Shown one piece after another: positions 44,043 to 51,828 of a DNA stretch of 64,000 nt. Each line of letters begins with the position of its first letter. The stretch's first letter is position 1. Location of the stretch: NCBI GenBank assembly GCA_945906815.1, contig CAMDRT010000017.1, positions 1-64,000 of the forward strand, written 5' to 3'. The DNA comes from Bordetella parapertussis (lineage in GTDB: Bacteria; Pseudomonadota; Gammaproteobacteria; Burkholderiales; SG8-41). The notes beneath the pieces are model-generated. The model was not told the origin of the DNA, did no database searches, and worked only from the letters and a program-made list of their open reading frames with translations. The translations under genes were made by a program, and so were the position numbers.

Positions 44043-45431
44043 TCAATGTTTGTGTGTCATGGGTTTGCGCGCATGCAGTTCACTTGCCGGCGCGGCTGCG
44101 CGCGCGGCGGGTGTGGTTTCGGGTGCCGCACGAGTGGCGGCAGGTGCCGTGCCGGTCCATTCGTAAGCTACCGTGCCTTGCGGATGCTTGAACCAGCCGG
44201 GATCCTTGTAATCATTTTTTGCGAGACCTTCGCGCACCTTCACCACGCTGAACATGCCACCCATTTCGAGTGCTCCGAACGGCCCCGCGCCGCTCATCAT
44301 CGGCAATGTGTTATCGGGCAATGGCATTTCCATCTCGCCCATGTCGGCCATGCCGCGTTCGCCCATCACCATGTAATCGGGAATCAGGTTGATGATTTTT
44401 TGCGCCACGCCGCGGTGATCGACCCCGATCATGGTCGGTACCTTGTGCCCCATGGCATTCATGGTGTGGTGCGACTTGTGGCAGTGTATCGCCCAGTCAC
44501 CCGCTGCATCGGCGACGAATTCAAAGGCGCGCATCTGGCCGACTGCGACATCGATACTGACTTCCGGCCAGCGCGCACTTTTTGGCACCCAGCCGCCGTC
44601 GGTGCAGGTGACTTCAAAATCGTAGCCATGCATATGTATCGGGTGATTGGTCATGGTGAGATTGCCAAAGCGGATGCGCACACGGTCACCCTGGCGCACC
44701 ACGAACGGATCGATACCGGGAAACAGGCGCGAATTCCAGCACCACAAGTTGAAGTCGAGCATGGTGTTGATCTTCGGCGTGGCCGCGCCCGGCTCGATAT
44801 CAAAGGAATTGATGAGAAACACGAAATCGCGATCCACCCGGTGCAGCAGCGGATTTTTCGGATGCACCACGAAAAATCCCATCATGCCCATAGCCATCTG
44901 CACCATCTCGTCGGCGTGCGGGTGATACATAAAGGTGCCAGACTTTTTCATCTCGAATTCGTAGACGAAAGTCTTGCCCACCGGGATTTGCGGCTGCGTG
45001 AGACCGCCCACACCGTCCATGCCGTTGGGCAGCAGGATGCCGTGCCAGTGGACGGTGGTGTGTTCTGGCAGTTTGTTGGTGACGAAAATTCTTACCTTGT
45101 CGCCTTCGACGCATTCGATGGTGGGGCCGGGCGACTGGCCGTTGTAGCCCCACAGATGTGCGGTCATGCCGGGCGCCATCTGGCGGCGCACCGGCTCGGC
45201 GATGAGATGAAATTCCTTCCAGCCGTTGTTCATGCGCCAGGGCAGGGTCCAACCGTTCAAAGTGACGACCGGGTGGTACGGACGGCCGTTGGGCGGAGTC
45301 AGCGGTGGCTGGGTGTCGGGTGTGGTCTGCGTGGGTGCTTCCGGCACCGCGCCTTGTGCAGCGCGGCTCACCGTGGCGGCGGCCAACAAGGCGCCTCCGG
45401 CGGCACCGAGAAAATTGCGACGTGAGTTCAT
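44043..45431 (-). CDS. Multicopper oxidase (CopA-like copper-tolerance oxidase)
   Basis: 462 residues with a Tat signal (MNSRRNFLGAAGGALLAAAT). Copper-site motifs: HWHG at 128-131, HPH at 170-172 and, near the end, NHPIHMHGYDFEV and WAIHCHKSHHTMNAMGH with the Cys-His electron-transfer pair. It oxidises Cu(I) and possibly Fe(II) or phenols in the periplasm. TGGAGC lies before the ATG. The C-terminus has an Ala-rich tail ending RKPMTHKH. It follows the TolC-like gene by 20 bases. Confidence 0.93.
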   Translation of the reverse strand: MNSRRNFLGAAGGALLAAATVSRAAQGAVPEAPTQTTPDTQPPLTPPNGRPYHPVVTLNGWTLPWRMNNGWKEFHLIAEPVRRQMAPGMTAHLWGYNGQSPGPTIECVEGDKVRIFVTNKLPEHTTVHWHGILLPNGMDGVGGLTQPQIPVGKTFVYEFEMKKSGTFMYHPHADEMVQMAMGMMGFFVVHPKNPLLHRVDRDFVFLINSFDIEPGAATPKINTMLDFNLWCWNSRLFPGIDPFVVRQGDRVRIRFGNLTMTNHPIHMHGYDFEVTCTDGGWVPKSARWPEVSIDVAVGQMRAFEFVADAAGDWAIHCHKSHHTMNAMGHKVPTMIGVDHRGVAQKIINLIPDYMVMGERGMADMGEMEMPLPDNTLPMMSGAGPFGALEMGGMFSVVKVREGLAKNDYKDPGWFKHPQGTVAYEWTGTAPAATRAAPETTPAARAAAPASELHARKPMTHKH

Positions 45432-45451
45432 GGCGTGCTCCAGGGAATGGA

Positions 45452-46885
45452 TTAATGGCTGGGCTGCGCGTCGCCAGCAGCCACTGCTGCGCCGCCGCCG
45501 ATGCGCATGCTGCCGGGCGCTTTGCCGGTGAGAGCGAGATTGAAGCTGGATTCGGCGAGCCAGAAATCGCGCTGCGCTTCGATAGTGGCATTGACGCTGG
45601 TGATCTGCTGGCGCGCGTCGGCGAGCAACTCAAACACGCTGATCAGCATGCCGTTGTAGCGCAGCAGGTTTTCCTCCGAGATACGTTTGCGCAAAGGTAC
45701 GATCTCATCGCGGTAGTGGCGCGCCAGATCGTAGCTCGTACGGTAAGCGGCGTATGCCTCGCGCACTTCGGAGCGTGCCCTGACCGCGGTATCGGCAGCG
45801 CGGTGAACTGCCTGCATATACGTGTGTTCGGCGCGTGCGACACGCGCGCCGCCCCAGTCAAAGATCGGCAAACGCAGTTCGATCTCATAGCCGCTCTGGC
45901 GCGGCATGCCGCTTGCGTTGTTGCGCCGGTAGCCCACCTCAAGCAGATTGATAAATCCGCTTGTTTTGACCAGACCCATGCTGGCTGCGATGTTCTGCGC
46001 TTCCTGCATGGCGCCCTGCACATCGAGGCGCTGTTTCAGCGCCTGTGCCTCCAGGTCGACGATCTCGCGTGTTGCCTTGGGCAGATCCGGCAGCCGCTCG
46101 GGCAGCGTGTAGCCGATGTCCTCGCCCCACAGTCCCATCAGCCGTGTCAGCCGCTCGCGCTCGGCGAGCGCCTTAAGCTGGACGCGGGAAAGCGTGGCAG
46201 TCACTTCGGCATAGAACAGTTGTTCGCGTGCCTGGTCGAGTTTGCTGAAGTTGCCGGCGGCGGCCATGCGGCGCGCCAGTTCGGCGCTGGCTTCGGCGGC
46301 CAGTTTCACCTGCGCCATGTATTTGACTGTCTCGAGTGCCGCCACTGTGCTGAAGTACGCGCGACGGGTATCCGTGGCGACCTGCAGCGTTTCGGCCGTA
46401 ACGCGCCCCTGCGTAAGCGCGAAGCGCCGCTGTTCCAGCTCGGTGCGTATGGGCATGGTGATAAGCCCCAGCACATTGAACAGAAACGTGCGGTCGATGG
46501 ACAGGTCATCACCGCGACGCAGGCGCTCGAGGGTGTAGCCCGGATTGGGCAGCCGTCCGGCTTGCACCAGATCCGCTTCGGCGATACCCAGTTCCGCATA
46601 GATCGCTTGCAGCCCGCGGTTGTTGAGCAGGGCGATCTGCGCGGCCGCGTCGGCAGTGAGCGGGCTGGCCAGCAGTTGCTTGAGCGTTGCCTGCACTGCT
46701 TGGGCATCCTGGTCGGTCTTGATCCATTTCACGTCCTGCGTGAGGCCGCGCTGTTGCAGCGCAGAGCCGACAGCCCCAAAGCCGCCGTCATCGGAAAACG
46801 TCGCACAGCCGCCCAGGAACAACACAGCCACGGCCACCGATAGCGTGCGTAGAGGTGTTGTAACTAATTGTTTTGATGGATTCAT
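45452..46885 (-). CDS. TolC-family outer-membrane lipoprotein
   Basis: 477 residues from ATG 46885. Lipobox LGGC (FLGGCATF) near residues 24-28 shows an acylated outer-membrane protein. The rest is the duplicated alpha-helical/beta-barrel OEP domain, for example LNNRGLQAIYAELGIAEADL and GYEIELRLPIFDWGGARVAR. It exports metals or xenobiotics if joined to an RND pump or membrane-fusion protein, neither of which is seen here. It overlaps the upstream small protein by four bases and precedes the multicopper oxidase. Confidence 0.9.
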   Translation of the reverse strand: MNPSKQLVTTPLRTLSVAVAVLFLGGCATFSDDGGFGAVGSALQQRGLTQDVKWIKTDQDAQAVQATLKQLLASPLTADAAAQIALLNNRGLQAIYAELGIAEADLVQAGRLPNPGYTLERLRRGDDLSIDRTFLFNVLGLITMPIRTELEQRRFALTQGRVTAETLQVATDTRRAYFSTVAALETVKYMAQVKLAAEASAELARRMAAAGNFSKLDQAREQLFYAEVTATLSRVQLKALAERERLTRLMGLWGEDIGYTLPERLPDLPKATREIVDLEAQALKQRLDVQGAMQEAQNIAASMGLVKTSGFINLLEVGYRRNNASGMPRQSGYEIELRLPIFDWGGARVARAEHTYMQAVHRAADTAVRARSEVREAYAAYRTSYDLARHYRDEIVPLRKRISEENLLRYNGMLISVFELLADARQQITSVNATIEAQRDFWLAESSFNLALTGKAPGSMRIGGGAAVAAGDAQPSH

Positions 46886-47193
46886 TTCTTCATTCCTTGA
46901 TGGCCATCGTCGTGCTTCATCGGTGGCGCGCCCGTTGCGCCACGTCCGGCTGCGCCGCCGAAGATGCCAAGGTGACCACCGACACGGGCAGCCTCGTCGT
47001 TGACCTCGCGCCATGGCGCGAGGTTTTCATCGCGGAACGGCACATAGCCAGTGAAAGCTGACTGGTACTTCACGACAGGTACTGGGGCGGCGGCATCGGT
47101 GGGGCGGGATATCCTCGTACTCTGCTGCGCCGTGGCCACAAGTGGCGTCAGTGCGGCAGCGCAGTAGAGCATTGCGGCAAATCTGAATGGCAT
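46882..47193 (-). CDS. Small secreted protein of the copper cluster
   Basis: 103 residues from ATG 47193 with a signal peptide (FAAMLYCAAALTPLVATAQQ). The mature part is short: KYQSAFTGYVPFRDENLAPW followed by a Gly/Ala-rich stretch and a C-terminus ending MKHDDGHQGMKK, rich in Met, His and Asp as for metal-binding peptides. I do not recognise a family with certainty; similar small proteins precede TolC-like genes in copper clusters. It overlaps the TolC-like gene by four bases. Confidence 0.7.
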   Translation of the reverse strand: MPFRFAAMLYCAAALTPLVATAQQSTRISRPTDAAAPVPVVKYQSAFTGYVPFRDENLAPWREVNDEAARVGGHLGIFGGAAGRGATGAPPMKHDDGHQGMKK

Positions 47194-47285
47194 GGTGATC
47201 CTCGTTTTCCGGACGCACAAAGCGTGCGCAAAGCCCATGGCGTGCGCAAAGCGGCGCACACCCAGCTCACTGGGTCAAAACGGGA

Positions 47286-47663
47286 TCAGGGTCGGGGAGG
47301 GCGCAGCAACTGTTCAGGAAAGAACAGCGGTGGTGCGGTGGCAACTTGGTCTACAAAGACGAATGGCATATCCGGCGCTGGCAACACTGCCACGGAGGGC
47401 GCGCCAGTGTACACATGATGGCAACAAAAATGTCCCGCCTCGTTGCTGGAAGGGCTGCCATGATGCAGGGCCGTCGCGGCTGTGGTGGCGTCGTGCTCAT
47501 GCGTCACACTTTCGCCATGGTGCTGGGGGCCGGCGGCGGCAGAGGTAGAGGCATGCTGATCGCCGGTCAGGCAATGGAACGGCATCAGCACTGCCGACAG
47601 CCCCTGCAAGGGCAGGGCCAGCAGCAGCACTAGTGTTACTAATTTGCATAGCCATTTATGCAT
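47286..47663 (-). CDS. Small His/Cys-rich secreted or membrane protein (DUF2946-like)
   Basis: 125 residues. Signal-like or membrane N-terminus (LVTLVLLLALPLQGLSAVLM), a mid-part rich in His (QHHGESVTHEHDATTAATA), then GHFCCHHVYTG and a C-terminus of the type seen in DUF2946-like proteins, ending PEQLLRPPRP. The function is unknown; the His and Cys content and its place between the cation transporter and the copper genes suggest metal binding. Confidence 0.65.
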   Translation of the reverse strand: MHKWLCKLVTLVLLLALPLQGLSAVLMPFHCLTGDQHASTSAAAGPQHHGESVTHEHDATTAATALHHGSPSSNEAGHFCCHHVYTGAPSVAVLPAPDMPFVFVDQVATAPPLFFPEQLLRPPRP

Positions 47664-47727
47664 ATCTGTTCAGCGTAGCAGACTCTTAATCCACGAGCAA
47701 CAGCCGGCTAAGGGCAAGGTTTTGCTG

Positions 47728-48366
47728 TCAATCACTGCTGCCTGCGCTACGAGAACTGACCGCCGGCCTGAGTTCACGCAGGGCCTGCCGCACGACACTT
47801 ACTGCGGCAAGCAGGGCCAGTGCTCCCATGATCGCGGCAACCATGATGTCGGGCCAACCGCTGCGCATGCCGAATACGCCGAGTGCTGCGCAGATGACGG
47901 CGATATTGCCTATCGCATCATTGCGCGTGCACAGCCACACCGAGCGCATATTGGCGTCACCTGTACGATAACGGTAGAGCATCGCCGCGACGGCGACATT
48001 TGCGAGCAGTGCGACGCAGCCGACCGTTCCCATGATCACCGGTTCGGGCAGGACCCCGGCGGTTGCGTTCCATGTCGCCTTGGCGAGCACGAAAACGCCA
48101 AACGCGCCCATGGTCAGTCCTTTGAACAATGCCGCACGCGAGCGCCAGACCGGCAACATCGCGAGCACGGCCAGTGACACGGCATAGTTGGCTGCATCGC
48201 CGAAAAAATCCACCGCGTCAGCCAATAGCGAAACCGATAGTGCGTGTAGGCCTGCCGTTACTTCGGCGCCAAACATCGCCGCGTTCACCCACAGCGCTAT
48301 CCACAGGATGCGACGATAGCGCGGATCGACCGCAGGTGTAGGTGCCGGGCAGCAGTGTGCGCTCAT
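47728..48366 (-). CDS. Cation diffusion facilitator family transporter
   Basis: 212 residues from ATG 48366, membrane part of the CDF family with about six TM segments. Metal-site motifs: the first Asp pair in LSVSLLADAVDFFGDAANYA (DxxxD-like) and the second in WLCTRNDAIGNIAVICAALG. The usual C-terminal cytoplasmic domain is missing; such short forms are common near MerR-type regulators. Probably exports Zn, Co, Cd or Pb. It leads the minus-strand metal cluster. The 64-base gap to the next gene leaves the operon question open. Confidence 0.88.
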   Translation of the reverse strand: MSAHCCPAPTPAVDPRYRRILWIALWVNAAMFGAEVTAGLHALSVSLLADAVDFFGDAANYAVSLAVLAMLPVWRSRAALFKGLTMGAFGVFVLAKATWNATAGVLPEPVIMGTVGCVALLANVAVAAMLYRYRTGDANMRSVWLCTRNDAIGNIAVICAALGVFGMRSGWPDIMVAAIMGALALLAAVSVVRQALRELRPAVSSRSAGSSD

Positions 48367-48487
48367 CGCGGTTGTTCCATTAGAAGATAAGATGACGCTA
48401 TTGGAAACACTGCATCCGCTCCAGGGGCTAGGGGTAGAATGATACAGCCTGATGGGGGTGATTATGCGTATCAGAGAGGAAACGCAA
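48367..48487. promoter_or_regulatory. Divergent promoter region between CDF transporter and ynfA
   Basis: 121 bp between divergent starts. It contains a partly symmetric element, CTCCAGGGGCTAGGGG at about 48420-48435, followed by TAGAAT, which resembles a MerR-family operator with a -10 box, but the symmetry is incomplete. No MerR gene is in the window. AGAGGAAACGC before ynfA is its ribosome site. Confidence 0.3.
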
Positions 48488-48823
48488 ATGATCGAACTCA
48501 CAAAAACCGCCGGCTTATTTTGCCTGACCGCGCTGGCGGAAATTGCGGGTTGCTATCTGCCTTATCTCTGGCTGAAGCAGGATAAGTCCGCATGGCTGCT
48601 GATACCCGCCGCATTATCACTGGCGCTGTTTGTGTGGCTGCTGACGCTGCATCCGTTTGCAGCCGGGCGTACCTATGCGGCATACGGCGGTGTTTACGTC
48701 GCGGTCGCAATCGGCTGGCTGTGGTGGGTCGAGCGCATGCAACCGACGCGCTGGGATGTGATCGGCGCCGCCGTGACGATAGCCGGAATGGTGATTATCG
48801 TGTTGCAACCGCAGCGTGGTTGA
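48488..48823 (+). CDS. ynfA: YnfA family (UPF0060) membrane protein
   Basis: 111 residues from ATG 48488, four TM segments. YnfA signature: [20 protein letters not shown], then [20 protein letters not shown] and [20 protein letters not shown]. Related to SMR-like small transporters; substrate not established. Upstream AGAGGAAACGC is a good ribosome site. It is divergent from the CDF gene. Confidence 0.93.
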   Translation: MIELTKTAGLFCLTALAEIAGCYLPYLWLKQDKSAWLLIPAALSLALFVWLLTLHPFAAGRTYAAYGGVYVAVAIGWLWWVERMQPTRWDVIGAAVTIAGMVIIVLQPQRG

Positions 48824-49139
48824 TTATCTTAAAGCCGGCAGATCAGCCACAGCGGACGGTGTCGCCGTCGCTAACACCCACTATTACGCCCGTAAGCTCA
48901 GCGGCTCAGGATAGCTGGGCTATCAGCAGGTAGGCGGTGTTACCGGCTGCGTAGATCCGCATAAAAGTGGCGGCAGATTTTATCAAGGACATGGGGCCGG
49001 AAATGGCCCCTCGTTCTACAAACTAAATGTTGAGGATTAGAACGGCGGATCGTCCAGGATTACCGGCTCGCAGCCAACAACCTGTGCACCGCACGCGCCG
49101 CGATAGACCTCAGCTACGGCAGTAGGGGGCGCGCATGAC
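48824..49139. other. Intergenic region without recognisable genes
   Basis: 316 bp between ynfA and the XRE antitoxin. I see no start/stop frame of coding character, no tRNA and no strong repeat. The sequence looks like decayed DNA with short G-rich tracts such as GGGGCCGGAAATGGCCCC, a perfect short hairpin (GGGGCC/GGCCCC) at about 48992-49009 that could act as a terminator for ynfA. Confidence 0.35.
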
Positions 49140-49463
49140 TCACAACTGCTCGGCCCTCAGCCCCAGCGCCTCGGCCACCTTTTGCAGCGTCGCCTTGCGC
49201 GGACGCTTGGCCGCCTCGATTTGGGCAAACGCTGGCTGTGACACGCCCATGCGCGCGGCCACCTCGGCCTGCGTCAAGCGCAAATACTCGCGCCAGGCGC
49301 GGGTAGCGCTGACGCCATCCACCTCGGCACTCACCACCGCATGGGGAATCATGCCCGGCGTGAACGCCCTGGACATGCGCCGGAACTCGGCATACGGCAC
49401 CACCACAAACGCGGGCTTGCCGTTCTTCCCCAGGATGGTCTGGAACTCAGTATGTGCGCTCAT
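49140..49463 (-). CDS. XRE-family antitoxin with N-terminal Phd/RelB-like part
   Basis: 107 residues. The N-terminal part (TILGKNGKPAFVVVPYAEFR) resembles a Phd/RelB-type antitoxin strand-helix element, and the C-terminal part is an XRE helix-turn-helix: REYLRLTQAEVAARMGVSQP and AFAQIEAAKRPRKATLQKVA. It binds the toxin and operator. It overlaps the RelE gene by 17 bases and follows it, so the order is toxin first, as in HigBA-like systems. Confidence 0.82.
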   Translation of the reverse strand: MSAHTEFQTILGKNGKPAFVVVPYAEFRRMSRAFTPGMIPHAVVSAEVDGVSATRAWREYLRLTQAEVAARMGVSQPAFAQIEAAKRPRKATLQKVAEALGLRAEQL

Positions 49464-49668
49464 CGCGTTTCCTCACTTCCTCGATACTGACGATGCAGGC
49501 CGCACCGCCTTCAAAATCGAACAACACCCGATAATTGCCCACCCGCAAGCGGTAGCCGTATTGGTGAGCGCTGAGCGCCTTGACCCCCGCGCCGAACGGG
49601 AAAACGGCCAGCTTCATCCCCACCGCATCGCGCACCTGCATGCGGGCTTGTTGATCCAGCTTGAGCAA
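49447..49668 (-). CDS. RelE/ParE-family toxin, apparently shortened at the N-terminus
   Basis: 73 residues from a TTG at 49668. The C-terminal RelE core is intact: YGYRLRVGNYRVLFDFEGGA and IVSIEEVRKRDERTY. Usual proteins are 85-95 residues and start with a strand-helix that is missing: the frame is open only back to a TGA 8 codons before, giving ARKQLLKLDQQ, then unrelated sequence. A deletion or frameshift has removed the first 10-15 residues. It may be inactive or use the TTG start. Confidence 0.65.
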   Translation of the reverse strand: MLKLDQQARMQVRDAVGMKLAVFPFGAGVKALSAHQYGYRLRVGNYRVLFDFEGGAACIVSIEEVRKRDERTY

Positions 49669-49760
49669 TTGCTTGCGCGCGCGGGGCTGCCATCCTCAAG
49701 CCGTCACACCAAGTCCCTCCAGCAGCAATCGCTACGCGAAGGTGTCGATGCCTACACGCT

Positions 49761-51074
49761 TCAGCGCAAATTGCCGGTATGTCCGAGTGAATAGCGCCCG
49801 GGCTGCGGCCATACTGTCAGCCCATGCGGTTCGCGGCCCACTTTGATTTTATCGACAGCGCCCGTTGTGGTTTCGATGCGGTACACCACGTCGTCGTAGC
49901 GGCCGGACAGCCACAGGTATTTGCCATCGGCGCTGAGGTTGCCCATGTCGGGACTGCCGCCGCCCGGAATCGGCCAGTTCTTGACCACCGCGCGCGTCGC
50001 AAAGTCGATCACCGATACGCTGCCTTTGCCCTTAAGTGTGCCGTGAACCGTGTTGCTGCCGCGATTGGCGACGTAGAGCAACTTGCCATCGCGGCTGGGG
50101 TACAGCCCATGTGTGCCCACGCCAGTGGCAATAAAGCCGATCTGTTTGAAGGATTCACCGTCGACCACGTGCACCCCATCGGCCATCATGTCGGCGACGT
50201 AAAATATCTTGCCGTCGGGTGATGCGCGCACGTCCTGCGGCATGCCGGGCGTCGTGCAGATTACCGCACCGGGCTGGTTCGGGTCGGGAATTTTCGTGGG
50301 TTTCTTGCCCGCCTTGGCAGACTTGGCGATGGCCGCCAGCGCATCGGGCCGGTCGAAGTACTGGCTCAATTTGATGGTGTCCACGACGCGGCGGTTCACC
50401 AGATCTATTTTGGTGATGGAGCCGTTGAACTCGCAGGTGAACAAGGCGAATTTTCCGTCGATGGAAAAATCGGCATGATTGATCCCGGCACATCTTGGGG
50501 TAGCGATCGTATGCTGCATCGCCATCGTAACCGGATCACGAAAATCCAGGCGCTTATAGGCCTCGGCCACGACGATCGCGGACTTGCCGTCCGGCGACCA
50601 GTACATATTGTAGGGATCATCCACGGGAATGGACTTGCCCGGCTTGCCGGTTTTGGGGTCTATCGGTGTCAGGCTGCCATCGGTGCGCCCCTCGGCGTTG
50701 TTGGCGACCCATAGTTTGCGTAAATCCCACGACGGCACCACATGCTGCGGGTGGATGCCGACTTTGAAGGTGTCAATCACCTTCAGCGTTGCTGGATCGA
50801 TTACCGACACCGAGTTGGCCGCCCGGTTGGGCACATAGACGCGTTCCAGCGCGCCCGCCACCGCACCGCTGATGCGGTCGGCGGCAGTCTCGCTGTAGAG
50901 ATTGCTGGGGTCAGGAACTTCCGGCATGCCAGGTACGGTCACTACGCGCGCCGCAGTCGCGGGCACCACGGCGGCCTTGGCCGCGGGCGCTGCGCCGGTC
51001 TGGGCCGCAACCCACCAGGTCATCGCCCCCATTCCGGCGAACGCAATCACGACGATTAGAAATCTCTTGCGCAT
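49761..51074 (-). CDS. YncE-like YVTN beta-propeller protein, secreted
   Basis: 437 residues with a signal peptide or anchor (FLIVVIAFAGMGAMTWWVAA). Repeats of the YVTN/YncE type: RVYVPNRAANSVSVIDPATL, LWVANNAEGRTDGSLTPID, KLLYVANRGSNTV and YLWLSGRYDDVVYRIETTTG. The C-terminus HGLTVWPQPGRYSLGHTGN is highly conserved in this group. A seven-bladed propeller in the periplasm; ligand unknown. It is the last gene of a loose cluster with two TPR proteins on the same strand. Confidence 0.88.
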   Translation of the reverse strand: MRKRFLIVVIAFAGMGAMTWWVAAQTGAAPAAKAAVVPATAARVVTVPGMPEVPDPSNLYSETAADRISGAVAGALERVYVPNRAANSVSVIDPATLKVIDTFKVGIHPQHVVPSWDLRKLWVANNAEGRTDGSLTPIDPKTGKPGKSIPVDDPYNMYWSPDGKSAIVVAEAYKRLDFRDPVTMAMQHTIATPRCAGINHADFSIDGKFALFTCEFNGSITKIDLVNRRVVDTIKLSQYFDRPDALAAIAKSAKAGKKPTKIPDPNQPGAVICTTPGMPQDVRASPDGKIFYVADMMADGVHVVDGESFKQIGFIATGVGTHGLYPSRDGKLLYVANRGSNTVHGTLKGKGSVSVIDFATRAVVKNWPIPGGGSPDMGNLSADGKYLWLSGRYDDVVYRIETTTGAVDKIKVGREPHGLTVWPQPGRYSLGHTGNLR

Positions 51075-51275
51075 AGTCCTTGACCTTCAAAGTAAACTAA
51101 ATCGAATGAATAGCGTCAGCGGTCTGCATTTGCAGCAGGGGACGCACTTTAACATATTGCTTTTTCGTCTCTATTCAGTCTCTATGAAAGATCAACATCT
51201 TCCCTCACCCCTAGCCCTATCGGGCTGGCGTGACGTTCGTGAATGTCGAAACCAAACTGACGGGGGGCTTTCTGC

Positions 51276-51746
51276 CTACATTTTTCCGGCGCGATACGCC
51301 TTAACCGCTGTTTCCAGCTTTGCGAATTCGTCACACGGCAACAGGCAGATAGCACGCAGCGCGGCGAGATGTTTTTCCGCGTTCGCAAGGTCGCCCACCA
51401 TCAAGTACCCTTCACCAATGTACTCATGCGCGCCGCGGTGGCGCGGGTTGAGTTCTATCGAGCGTTCGTAATACTTGAACGCAAGGTCCATCTGCTTGAG
51501 ATTGCGGTACGAAAAGCCGAGGAAGTTGTGTAGATCGGCGCTGTCCGGATCACGCAGCGCCGCCTGATGAAACCGCTTGACCGCCTCGGCCCAGTTCTTT
51601 TGTGCCAAGGCTGACTTTCCGGCGGCGTAGTCCGGATCGCTGGTGGCGGCGTCAGGGCTGTCTTCGTAGGGCTCGGCGTGGGTGATGGGTGTTGCCGCGC
51701 ACAGTGCGAGCATGAGGCAGATGGTAATGGTTTTTATTGATTTCAT
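51276..51746 (-). CDS. Small secreted TPR protein
   Basis: 156 residues from ATG 51746; the frame is open further upstream into the next gene's end, but the signal peptide MKSIKTITICLMLALCAATP fixes the start. Three TPR-like repeats: ALAQKNWAEAVKRFHQAALR, LGFSYRNLKQMDLAFKYYER and YLMVGDLANAEKHLAALRAI. Scaffold or partner-binding role in the periplasm. It lies 82 bases downstream of the large TPR gene and 201 upstream of the propeller gene. Confidence 0.82.
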   Translation of the reverse strand: MKSIKTITICLMLALCAATPITHAEPYEDSPDAATSDPDYAAGKSALAQKNWAEAVKRFHQAALRDPDSADLHNFLGFSYRNLKQMDLAFKYYERSIELNPRHRGAHEYIGEGYLMVGDLANAEKHLAALRAICLLPCDEFAKLETAVKAYRAGKM

Positions 51747-51828
51747 GGCATAAAGCTCAATACAGAATCCTTGCCCGGCGAAACACAGACCGCCGCGTGT
51801 CACACGGTCGTCTGCAAGTGGATGCGCG

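Noticed and set aside
44007-46843. Two very long plus-strand frames across the copper genes
   Set aside because: They lie antisense to the multicopper oxidase and TolC-like genes, which have full motif support.
48824-49139. Possible small gene between ynfA and the XRE antitoxin
   Set aside because: No frame with coding character or recognisable motif.
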